Source: Chitinophaga sp. CF418 (GTDB taxonomy: Bacteria > Bacteroidota > Bacteroidia > Chitinophagales > Chitinophagaceae). Taken from it: a stretch of 64,000 bases of DNA. Numbering within the stretch: the first letter of the stretch is position 1; each line of letters opens with the position of its first letter. Below the pieces are notes generated by a model. It was not told the DNA's origin. It saw only the letters and a list, made by a program, of their open reading frames with translations, and made no database searches. The translations under genes were made by a program, and so were the position numbers. Positions 53,280 to 61,300 of this stretch are shown here, in pieces. The DNA is taken from NCBI RefSeq assembly GCF_900142925.1, contig NZ_FRCN01000019.1, forward strand, positions 82,182 through 146,181, in the 5' to 3' direction.

Positions 53280-55520
53280 ATGCGTAAACGCCAGGCTTTA
53301 GTTTATTTCTTCATTATATTCCTTTTACCCGCAGTTGTTTTTGCGCAGGAGGGAGGGAAAAGGCCCAAGATCGGTCTTACCCTGAGTGGCGGTGGTGCTA
53401 GAGGACTGGCGCATATCGGTATTCTCCAGGCGCTTGACAGTGCCGGCCTGAAAGTGGATTACATTACCGGTACCAGTATGGGGAGTATCATTGGTTCCCT
53501 CTACGCCATGGGATATTCCGGTGATGCAATAGAAAAAATGGCTCATGAAATGGACTGGGACAACCTGTTCTCCAATCAGCCGGTACTGACCGACATTTCC
53601 TACGAAGAAAAGAGGGAGTACAACAAATATCTGATAGAAATACCTTTTGAATACGGAAAACCGAAACTGGCATCCGGGGTAATTGCGGGTGAACAGTTAT
53701 GGCTGGAACTGGCCCGTTTGTGCTGGCCGGTGAATGGAGTGAGAGATTTCTCAAAGTTTAATATCCCCTTTAAATGTATTGCCACTGACGTTACTACCGG
53801 CGATATCGTCACCCTGGACACCGGTGATATTGTGACCGCTATCCGTGCCAGTATGGCTATTCCATCTGTATTTACCGCAGTAAAGATCGGCGATAAGAAG
53901 CTGGTGGATGGTGGCGTGGTGCGTAACTTTCCCGTGATCACTGCGAAAGAAATGGGAGCGGATCTTGTTATCGGCTCTAATGTGAGCGGTGGATTGCGGA
54001 AGGCTGACCAGCTGGTCACACCGCTGGATATTATTTACCAGCTGGGTTTTTACAAGGACGCTGACGACTTTAAACAGGCGAAGAAACTAACCGATATTTA
54101 CATTCAGCATCACCTGGAGAACTATAGTGCCGCCAGCTTTGGCAGTGTGGATTCCCTGCTTGACCTCGGCAAAAGAAAAGGGGCGGAAATGTACCCGGTA
54201 TTCAAGAGGATGGCGGATTCATTGAATGCATTATATCCACCGGAAGCGCCTTTTCATAAGAACCGTTTACCCTTTACGCCGGATATAGAGCTGGTGGACA
54301 TCAAAGTAGCAGGACTGTTGCATTCTGATAAGAAGTTTTTCCTCGGAAGACTGGGACTGGTGAAAGATGGATGTTATACTCCTAACGATATCAAAGAGGC
54401 TGTGCTGAACGTATTTGGTACACGCTTTTATAAAATGATCACTTACGAGCTGGAGCCCAAAGGGGACAGTAAAAGTGAGATGAATATTTCAGTAGAGGAA
54501 AACCCGCTGACGTATGTGAAGTTCGCGCTGCAATACAATAGTTTCACGAATGCCAGCGCTATTGTGAATATTACGCAGCGCAACTTCGTTGTACCGAACT
54601 CCCGTGCATTTGTGAGTGTAGCAATAGGAGAGAACCCAAGGGTATTGGCGGAGTTCTTCAAATACCTGGGACCGAAAAGGAATTTCGGATTCGGGCTCGG
54701 CGCTTATTTTGAGGATGATGCACTGACCTTATACAAAGATTTCAAACGACAGATGGAATATCATCTGAAGTATCTGAATGGCGATATCCGTTTTCAGTAT
54801 ACACTGAATCGTATGATGGCCATTGGTGTAGGCAGCAGGTATGAATTCCTGAATATCAATCCCCGGTATGAATCTGTTGAAGTATTGAGAGGGAACGGGA
54901 ACCAGATGAACAGTTATATATACTTCGGCATCAACTCTTTGGACCGGAAGATTTTTCCCCGCCGCGGGGTAGATCTGCAGCTTGAATCAGGCTGGGTATA
55001 CCGTCAGCAGGAGGGGTACCACTTGTATAAGGATGGAGTGGAGGTATCGCCGGCAGACTATAATTATGGCTTCAACAACTATCAGCGTACGATCATGCAG
55101 ATGAAGTACAATATTCCTTTCAATTATAATGGCACCTTACAGGTGCAGCTGGGAGGCGCTGCTAATTTCAATCACCGGCAGGGACCAGTTAACGCCTTCA
55201 TATTGGGAGGATTGAACAACGTGATGCGCAATCAGCTGCCGATCGTAGGCATCAGGGAAGCGGAAATTACGACATCCAGTGCGGCTACTATCCAGTTGTC
55301 TTACCAGTATGAGCTGATGCGCAATATTTATGCTATTCCCCGTGCAGGTGTGGCCTTGTACGATTTCCTGGGAGATGTTTCCTCGAAATATAAATACATG
55401 AGTGGTTATGGTGTGACGGGCGGATATTCCTCTTTCCTCGGGCCTATAGAAGCATCCCTGATGTACTGTGATCAGGATGGGCGTTTACGGATGTATGTAA
55501 ACATCGGCTTCAATTTTTAG
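53280..55520 (+). CDS. Patatin-like phospholipase fused to an outer-membrane barrel (type Vd-like)
   Basis: 746 aa from ATG 53280 (a TTG seven codons earlier is unlikely, since the signal peptide starts MRKRQALVYFFIIFLL). Patatin domain about 30-320: oxyanion motif SGGGARG, nucleophile S66 in GTSMG, catalytic D210 in DGG. A POTRA-like region (DIELVDIKVAGLLHSDKK) follows, then a barrel of the Omp85/surface antigen type ending MYVNIGFNF with terminal Phe. The layout resembles PlpD-type lipase autotransporters. Its end overlaps the convergent miaE stop by 4 nt. Confidence 0.92.
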   Translation: MRKRQALVYFFIIFLLPAVVFAQEGGKRPKIGLTLSGGGARGLAHIGILQALDSAGLKVDYITGTSMGSIIGSLYAMGYSGDAIEKMAHEMDWDNLFSNQPVLTDISYEEKREYNKYLIEIPFEYGKPKLASGVIAGEQLWLELARLCWPVNGVRDFSKFNIPFKCIATDVTTGDIVTLDTGDIVTAIRASMAIPSVFTAVKIGDKKLVDGGVVRNFPVITAKEMGADLVIGSNVSGGLRKADQLVTPLDIIYQLGFYKDADDFKQAKKLTDIYIQHHLENYSAASFGSVDSLLDLGKRKGAEMYPVFKRMADSLNALYPPEAPFHKNRLPFTPDIELVDIKVAGLLHSDKKFFLGRLGLVKDGCYTPNDIKEAVLNVFGTRFYKMITYELEPKGDSKSEMNISVEENPLTYVKFALQYNSFTNASAIVNITQRNFVVPNSRAFVSVAIGENPRVLAEFFKYLGPKRNFGFGLGAYFEDDALTLYKDFKRQMEYHLKYLNGDIRFQYTLNRMMAIGVGSRYEFLNINPRYESVEVLRGNGNQMNSYIYFGINSLDRKIFPRRGVDLQLESGWVYRQQEGYHLYKDGVEVSPADYNYGFNNYQRTIMQMKYNIPFNYNGTLQVQLGGAANFNHRQGPVNAFILGGLNNVMRNQLPIVGIREAEITTSSAATIQLSYQYELMRNIYAIPRAGVALYDFLGDVSSKYKYMSGYGVTGGYSSFLGPIEASLMYCDQDGRLRMYVNIGFNF

Positions 55521-56113
55521 TGCATCCGGTCGCCCCGTACTTCCAGGTTGTCAATGATCTCGGCCTCTATGGTCAGCCATTCCTGCCAGCGGGTCTTTAC
55601 CTTGTCTTCCGGTACATACTCATTGGCCAGGTCTATAAAAAGGCGGTAGTGACCTGCTTCAGATATCATGAATTTACGGTAGAATTCACGCAGGTATTCA
55701 TCTTCCAGGCCCTCGCTCAGTAAACGGAAACGCTCGCAGCTACGGGCCTCAATAAGGGCAAATATGAGCAGCCTGTCCAGCAGGACTGACTGAGGATCGC
55801 CGCCTTTCTCCTGGTGTGTCATCAGGGCATTCACATACATATCTTTCCGCTGTCTTCCGAGGGTATAACCGCGTTTACGCATCTCTGCCAGCACCTGGCG
55901 GAAATGTCCCCATTCTTCCGTTACAATAGGAGCCAGTTCCTGTACCAGTCTGTCCTTTTCGGGATAGCGTTGTATTAGTGATATGCAGGATGTCGCGGCT
56001 TTTTGTTCGCAGAAGGCATGATCTGTCAGAACTTCTTCCAGGGAAATAGCTGCCAGGTTTACCCAGCGGGGATCAGTCGGAAGGTGCAGACCTAAAATGG
56101 ACACTTTACTCAT
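55517..56113 (-). CDS. miaE: tRNA-(ms2io6A37) hydroxylase MiaE
   Basis: 198 aa di-iron protein. Ligand motifs: EEVLTDHAFCEQKAA, EEWGHFRQVL, IEARSCERF and SEAGHYRLF. It hydroxylates ms2i6A37 of tRNA; the product of MiaB (22318-23748) is its substrate. Faces bioF across a 26-bp gap. Confidence 0.9.
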   Translation of the reverse strand: MSKVSILGLHLPTDPRWVNLAAISLEEVLTDHAFCEQKAATSCISLIQRYPEKDRLVQELAPIVTEEWGHFRQVLAEMRKRGYTLGRQRKDMYVNALMTHQEKGGDPQSVLLDRLLIFALIEARSCERFRLLSEGLEDEYLREFYRKFMISEAGHYRLFIDLANEYVPEDKVKTRWQEWLTIEAEIIDNLEVRGDRMH

Positions 56114-56127
56114 AGGGCAAAGTTACT

Positions 56128-56135
56128 TAGCTTTG
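56128..56135 (+). promoter_or_regulatory. Candidate -7 box of the bioF gene
   Basis: TAGCTTTG matches the Bacteroidota consensus TAnnTTTG and ends 5 nt before the bioF ATG at 56140. A TTTA at 56104-56107 could be a weak -33 element. If used, transcription would start at or within the first codons. Confidence 0.35.
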
Positions 56136-56139
56136 GGAG

Positions 56140-57249
56140 ATGAAAGAAGATTTTCTTTTAAAGCAATTGGCGCAGCGGCAGGAGCAGCATGCGTTCCGGC
56201 AGCTGAGGCTCCCGGCCCCGGGTGCGGTGGATTTCTGTTCGAATGATTACCTGGGTCTGGCGCATAGCGCTGCGATGCAGGAAGGCGTGCATACTTTATT
56301 GCAGGCAAGGCCGTATATGCATGGCAGTACAGGCTCCCGTTTACTGGCGGGGAATTATGCCTGGATAGAGGAGGCGGAAAGCATGCTGGCAACATTCCAT
56401 CAGAGTGGGGCGGGCCTGATCTATAATTCCGGTTATGATGCGAATCTGGGTTTATTTTCCTCCGTACCGCAGAAGGGGGATACCATCATTTATGATCAGC
56501 TGATCCATGCGTCTATCAGGGATGGTATCCGCTTGTCGAAGGCGCAGGCGTTTTCTTTTTTACATAATGACCTGGAGGATCTGGGGAAAAAGCTGCAGCA
56601 TGCCGCCGGTAATATATTCGTAGCGGTAGAATCCGTCTATTCCATGGATGGAGATATGGCGCCGTTAAAGGAGATTGCAGCTATGTGTGAACAGTACAGT
56701 GCGCATCTCATTGTGGATGAGGCGCATGCAACAGGTGTAGTAGGAGGAAAAGGAGAGGGCCTGGTGCAACACCTGCAGCTGCAGCAGGCATGTTTTGCGC
56801 GTGTGAATACATTTGGTAAGGCAGTAGGCTGTCATGGGGCAGTAGTGCTGGGCAGTCCGCACCTGCGTGATTTTCTGATTAATTTTTCCAGATCATTTAT
56901 TTATACCACTGCATTGCCAGCTACGGCTATTGCCGCTATTGTAGCCAGTTATGAGCTGTTCCCGTATATGCATTCGGCTCGTGAACATCTTGCAGCGTTA
57001 ATTACTCATTTCAGGAAAGGAGTGGCCAGTCTCAGTACATTGTATAGCGAAACACCTATCCAGGTAGTATTGACGCCAGGTAATGAGGCCACGCGCAGTT
57101 TAGCCTCCAGTCTGCAGTCGGCCGGCCTGGATGTAAGGGCTATCCTGCATCCTACGGTTCCGAAGGGGAAGGAGCGTTTAAGGATTGTATTGCATAGTTT
57201 CAATACGATGGAGGAAGTGGACCGGTTGATAAAAGCATTGGTACAGTAG
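56140..57249 (+). CDS. bioF: 8-amino-7-oxononanoate synthase
   Basis: 369 aa. BioF pattern: GAVDFCSNDYLGLAHSAAMQ, GSTGSRLLAGNY, DEAHATGVVGGKGEGL, PLP lysine in RVNTFGKAVGCHGAV and C-terminal LHPTVPKGKERLRIVLHSF. It joins pimeloyl-CoA/ACP and alanine to the biotin precursor KAPA. No other biotin gene is adjacent, and the paralogue at 5824 is more divergent. Confidence 0.93.
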   Translation: MKEDFLLKQLAQRQEQHAFRQLRLPAPGAVDFCSNDYLGLAHSAAMQEGVHTLLQARPYMHGSTGSRLLAGNYAWIEEAESMLATFHQSGAGLIYNSGYDANLGLFSSVPQKGDTIIYDQLIHASIRDGIRLSKAQAFSFLHNDLEDLGKKLQHAAGNIFVAVESVYSMDGDMAPLKEIAAMCEQYSAHLIVDEAHATGVVGGKGEGLVQHLQLQQACFARVNTFGKAVGCHGAVVLGSPHLRDFLINFSRSFIYTTALPATAIAAIVASYELFPYMHSAREHLAALITHFRKGVASLSTLYSETPIQVVLTPGNEATRSLASSLQSAGLDVRAILHPTVPKGKERLRIVLHSFNTMEEVDRLIKALVQ

Positions 57250-57300
57250 TGGTAATATCGCCGGTATATTTTATGTATATTAGCAGATAACCTAGCACGT

Positions 57301-59724
57301 ATGAGATTTGTTCCCTTTACCGTTAGCGCGGTGATAACCATTACATTGATAGTATGTCTTGATCGTTCCTGGGGCTCGCTGCCACCGTTGGGCAGGTTGT
57401 TAAGTCCGCAGGAGGGCTTCTGGCAGAATGCCACATCTATCAGTAAAGACTACAATGAAGACCTGAAGGTACCCGGCTTGAAAGGGAAAGTAGAGGTTTG
57501 GCTGGACGATAGAATGGTGCCTCACATCTTTGCAGAGAATACAACAGACGCTTACTACGTAGAGGGATATATGCATGCCCGTGACCGTCTTTGGCAGATG
57601 GAGCTGCAGTCGTTTGCTGCTGCTGGTCGTTTGTCAGAGATCCTGGGAAGTAAAATGATCACTTATGACAGGCAGCAGCGCCGTCTGGGCATGTTATATG
57701 GTGCAGAGCAGGCGCTGAAAGCGATGGAAGATGATCCGGTAGCCGGAGCCGCTATTAATGCTTACTCCGATGGTGTTAATGCCTATATCAGTACGCTTAC
57801 CAGAGCAACACTTCCACTGGAATATAAACTGCTGAACTATAAACCGGAGAAATGGACACCTTTGAACTCAGCCCTGTTGCTGAAAATGATGGCGGCAGAT
57901 CTGGCAGGAGGGGCTAATGATCTCGTTTATACCAATGCCCGCCAGCTTTTCAGTAAAGAAGACTTTGCTAAAATGTACCCCGATTTCGGGGATAGCATTG
58001 ATCCTATCATTCCGCGGGGTACACAATATCCTGCGCCCAGCGTAAAGGTAACTGTGCCGGCAGACAGTATTCTGAAAGCGGCGGGAGTAATACTACATTT
58101 CAAGGAAGACAAACCTGATCCTGATAATGGCAGTAATAACTGGGCGGTAGCCGGTTCCAAGACACGTTCCGGTGCGCCTATCCTCGCTAACGATCCTCAC
58201 CTGGGCCTGAGCCTGCCTTCCCTCTGGTATGAAGCGCAGATCCATACACCTGAGATGAATGTCTATGGTGCGACGCTGCCGGGTGCGCCTGGTGTCATCA
58301 TCGGTTTTAATGATCATATTGCCTGGGGCGTAACCAACGGGGCAGAGGATGTGAAAGACTTCTACCTGATGCAGTTCCGTAATGGTAAACAGCAATACCT
58401 GTTTAATGGCGCTTACCGTAATGCAGACCTGCATATAGAGAAGATCAATGTGAAAGGGGAGAAGCCTTACTATGATACGGTGGCATACACTGTATGGGGA
58501 CCTGTGGTGTATGACAATGTATTTCCGGATACGGCTACGGGCCACCAGTTCCTCGCTATGCGCTGGAAAGCACTGGACCCTTCTAACGAGATCAGGACAT
58601 TCCTGGAGCTTAATAAAGCTCATAATTACAACGATTATTTAGCTGCTTTAAAATATTATACCTGTCCTGCACAGAACTTCGCATTTGCCGCTAAAACGGG
58701 CGAAATAGCACTCTGGCATAACGGGCAATTCCCTTTACGCTTTAAGGATCAGGGTAAATGGATCATGCCGGGAAGCGACAGCACTTTCGCGTGGCAGGGA
58801 TATGTGCCGCAGGAGGAGAATCCACATATCCTCAATCCTGCGCGTGGTTTTGTCAGCTCTGCCAACCAGCATCCGACTGACAGTACTTATCCTTACCGTT
58901 ATGTAGCTGACTTTGATCTCTTCCGGGGAAAACGTATCAACGAAGTGCTGGCGGCAGACAGTCAAATCACTGTACAGCAGATGATGGATCTGCAGAATGA
59001 TTTCCTGAATCCTTTTGCCCGCGCAGCCCTGCCGATGATCAGAGCTCATCTGCCTGTATCCCTGCTTACATCTGACCAGCGGACTTACTGGGAGCTCCTG
59101 GACAAATGGAACCTGCAGAGTAGTCCGGAGAGTAAGGCAGCTACTATCTTCAACATCTTCTGGGATAAGCTGCAATCTGCTATCTGGGATGATGATATTG
59201 TCCGCGAAAAGACGCCCTTGCAGCAGCCATGGGAAAAGACTACCCTGCTCTGGCTCATCCGCGATTCTTCCATGAAATTTATAGACAACATCCATACGCC
59301 GGAAAAAGAGACACTCTCTCAAACTATACTGACTGCTTTCGCCTTTGCTGCTGATAGTGCCAAAGTGTTAGACGGCGAACATAAATTAGAGTTTGGCCGT
59401 TTCCGTGGTACGAATATCCGTCACCTGACGCGGTCAATTATTCCGTTCAGTGCTATGAATCTTCGGACCGGAGGAGGACGTCATATTGTGAATGCCACCA
59501 AACAAATCCATGGGCCTTCGTGGAAGATGGTGGTAGAACTGAGTGCGAAGACAGTGGCATATGGTATCTATCCCGGTGGGCAAAGCGGTAACCCTGGTAG
59601 TCCGTTCTATGACAATGCTGTGCAGGATTGGGTGCAGGGGAAATATTATCTTCTGCATGTGTTCGATCCGAAGGAAGATACTGACCCTGCAGTGAAGTTT
59701 AAGGTGCGGTTTAGTAAAGGGTGA
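57301..59724 (+). CDS. Penicillin acylase family protein
   Basis: 807 aa Ntn-hydrolase precursor with an N-terminal hydrophobic signal (VSAVITITLIVCLDRSW). The alpha part has VPGLKGKVEVWLDDRMVPHI and YVEGYMHARDRLWQMEL; the autocatalytic nucleophile is S278 in DNGSNNWAVAGSKT, where the chain is cut before Ser. Family members hydrolyse amides, N-acyl homoserine lactones or beta-lactam side chains; the substrate here is unknown. It precedes the tRNA-Lys gene. Confidence 0.9.
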   Translation: MRFVPFTVSAVITITLIVCLDRSWGSLPPLGRLLSPQEGFWQNATSISKDYNEDLKVPGLKGKVEVWLDDRMVPHIFAENTTDAYYVEGYMHARDRLWQMELQSFAAAGRLSEILGSKMITYDRQQRRLGMLYGAEQALKAMEDDPVAGAAINAYSDGVNAYISTLTRATLPLEYKLLNYKPEKWTPLNSALLLKMMAADLAGGANDLVYTNARQLFSKEDFAKMYPDFGDSIDPIIPRGTQYPAPSVKVTVPADSILKAAGVILHFKEDKPDPDNGSNNWAVAGSKTRSGAPILANDPHLGLSLPSLWYEAQIHTPEMNVYGATLPGAPGVIIGFNDHIAWGVTNGAEDVKDFYLMQFRNGKQQYLFNGAYRNADLHIEKINVKGEKPYYDTVAYTVWGPVVYDNVFPDTATGHQFLAMRWKALDPSNEIRTFLELNKAHNYNDYLAALKYYTCPAQNFAFAAKTGEIALWHNGQFPLRFKDQGKWIMPGSDSTFAWQGYVPQEENPHILNPARGFVSSANQHPTDSTYPYRYVADFDLFRGKRINEVLAADSQITVQQMMDLQNDFLNPFARAALPMIRAHLPVSLLTSDQRTYWELLDKWNLQSSPESKAATIFNIFWDKLQSAIWDDDIVREKTPLQQPWEKTTLLWLIRDSSMKFIDNIHTPEKETLSQTILTAFAFAADSAKVLDGEHKLEFGRFRGTNIRHLTRSIIPFSAMNLRTGGGRHIVNATKQIHGPSWKMVVELSAKTVAYGIYPGGQSGNPGSPFYDNAVQDWVQGKYYLLHVFDPKEDTDPAVKFKVRFSKG

Positions 59725-59742
59725 AAATTTTTCTAAAAAATA

Positions 59743-59773
59743 TTTGGAAGGGAATATATAATTCCTATCTTTG
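59743..59773 (+). promoter_or_regulatory. Promoter of tRNA-Lys
   Basis: TTTGG at 59743-59747 and TATCTTTG at 59766-59773 match the Bacteroidota -33 TTTG and -7 TAnnTTTG elements with 19 nt between them. The tRNA starts 27 nt after the -7 box. Confidence 0.75.
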
Positions 59774-59799
59774 CACTCCCAATCACGAAAAGAGGGAAT

Positions 59800-59872
59800 G
59801 ATTCCGTAGCTCAGTTGGTAGAGCAATACACTTTTAATGTATGGGTCCTGGGTTCGAGTCCCAGCGGGATCA
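59800..59872 (+). tRNA. tRNA-Lys (anticodon UUU)
   Basis: 73 nt without the CCA. Acceptor stem GATTCCG pairs with CGGGATC (one wobble). D-arm GCTC/GAGC, anticodon stem ATACA/TGTAT with loop CTTTTAA, so anticodon TTT. T-arm loop TTCGAGT. Discriminator A at 59872; CCA is not encoded. Such genes are common sites for island integration, and the A+T-rich region starts right after it. Confidence 0.97.
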
Positions 59873-59883
59873 CGGAAATAAAG

Positions 59884-59919
59884 CGCTTCAGGTTCAAGGA
59901 CTTGAAGCGTTTTTGTTTT
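59884..59919 (+). terminator. Terminator of tRNA-Lys
   Basis: CGCTTCA and TGAAGCG (7 bp) flank a 12-nt loop containing a smaller TTCAAG/CTTGAA pairing, followed by TTTTTG and a second T-run. Confidence 0.7.
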
Positions 59920-60293
59920 TGGAGAGTTATACAATGCGTTTATTATCAACCACTAGCAAGTTCGAGTATCAAGTGTTTTCTGAAGTAATTGCTTTCTTGA
60001 TATGACATTAAACATATGTCTCGATTTCCCTTGAAAACGTAATATTATGGCATTCATTTTTGCTGTAGCTATATCTTGCTCATACTCTTAAGCCCTAATA
60101 GCATGGAATACGTTCGTCTCTGAGAATGGGTATTGCTTAACTTGGCATTAACGAGTAATAAATCATTATTTCATACATTGATTTCAGTAGCTGATTAACA
60201 ATTAGCCATATTCTTTAAATATAGCGTAACTGATTGCACGTGTTTTTAGATCAAAATCATATCGTATAAATATACAATCCCACACGATTAATT
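59920..60293. other. A+T-rich stretch with no gene between tRNA-Lys and the unknown membrane protein
   Basis: About 370 bp without an open reading frame of useful size. Base composition shifts from the moderate G+C content of the core genes upstream to clearly A+T-rich. No direct repeat of the tRNA 3-prime end was found inside the window, so the far attachment site, if any, is outside. Confidence 0.55.
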
Positions 60294-61094
60294 ATGAAAA
60301 ATTGGATATTAGTTTTTGGAGGTGGAACAATCATCGTTACATTACTAACTGCCCATTTTACCTATAAACACGATGATACTGCAGTATATATGTGTGCCGT
60401 TATTGCCTCAGCAATGTCGATTCTTACATTAATCACCGCTCAGAAGAAACAGGATGAAGATGAGCGGGAAAATAAGAGATTAACCAGTGTTCAAATCAAT
60501 AATTTAGAGAATCTTAATGAAGCGACCGAGCGCGCCGAGAAAAGTGAAAAGGAATTCCGGCTGTATATGACTGGCGGGGGCGCAATTCCTAAACTTACAG
60601 TGAATGTAATACGTCGTATAGATATCGCAGCAATAGGGCCATTTGTTGAACTTCAACTTAATATTGAAAACCCTGGCGATTATCCATTACACCAGGTAAA
60701 CATTCAAATATCTGATTTATTTGGGTATGAACTGTATAATCAGGTACGTATATATAGGAGTTTGACCAATGGATATACATTCAATTCAAAACCGAAGCAC
60801 ATTGACATTTCAGACTATAAATCTACACAAGAAGTACACCTACCGACAATACCAAAGAAATCAACCTTTATTCCGATTTACACAACTTGCTATAGACTAA
60901 TAAAAGATCATGAAGTTGGACCAGTTGTTCATATAACCTGGAGTTCAGGTAGTCTTGTATTCTACCTTATATTTAGTAGAGATGAGACATCATTCGAATT
61001 TGTAAAATTGCCCGAAGTTGTATTAAATGGAGATACGTTGAAAGATGATGACGATAAGCATTTCACTTTTACCAAAAGAGAATTTAATGCATGA
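60294..61094 (+). CDS. Membrane-anchored protein of unknown function
   Basis: 266 aa. Two TM segments at about 4-21 and 31-49, a charged coiled-coil (about 52-90; KQDEDERENKRLTSVQINN), then a beta-rich domain (about 95-265) beginning KLTVNVIRRIDIAAIGPFV and including VELQLNIENPGDYPLHQVNI. Base composition is A+T-rich like the next gene. No family recognised. It precedes the TIR-STAND gene in the same direction with a 206-bp gap and its own promoter, so it may be a companion or a separate cargo gene. Confidence 0.65.
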   Translation: MKNWILVFGGGTIIVTLLTAHFTYKHDDTAVYMCAVIASAMSILTLITAQKKQDEDERENKRLTSVQINNLENLNEATERAEKSEKEFRLYMTGGGAIPKLTVNVIRRIDIAAIGPFVELQLNIENPGDYPLHQVNIQISDLFGYELYNQVRIYRSLTNGYTFNSKPKHIDISDYKSTQEVHLPTIPKKSTFIPIYTTCYRLIKDHEVGPVVHITWSSGSLVFYLIFSRDETSFEFVKLPEVVLNGDTLKDDDDKHFTFTKREFNA

Positions 61095-61193
61095 TTATCA
61101 TTTTTTATTTTTTGTTTCTTAATTTAGGAACGATCCAAATGTTGTTTGATATTTGAGTCGAGGATAAACCCAGTTAGGAAGAATTACTATTCT

Positions 61194-61224
61194 ATTGATG
61201 AAATTATATATTTAGCTATATTTG
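61194..61224 (+). promoter_or_regulatory. Candidate promoter of the TIR-STAND gene
   Basis: ATTG at 61194-61197 and TATATTTG at 61217-61224 (TAnnTTTG) are 19 nt apart, as in the Bacteroidota consensus. The gene starts at 61301, leaving a leader of about 70 nt. Confidence 0.5.
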
Positions 61225-61300
61225 GAAGCCTTATGATTGTTTTGGGGGACAGCTGATACCTGTAGTGCTATATGGCTCAAATCAAATTACACCAGTTAGT

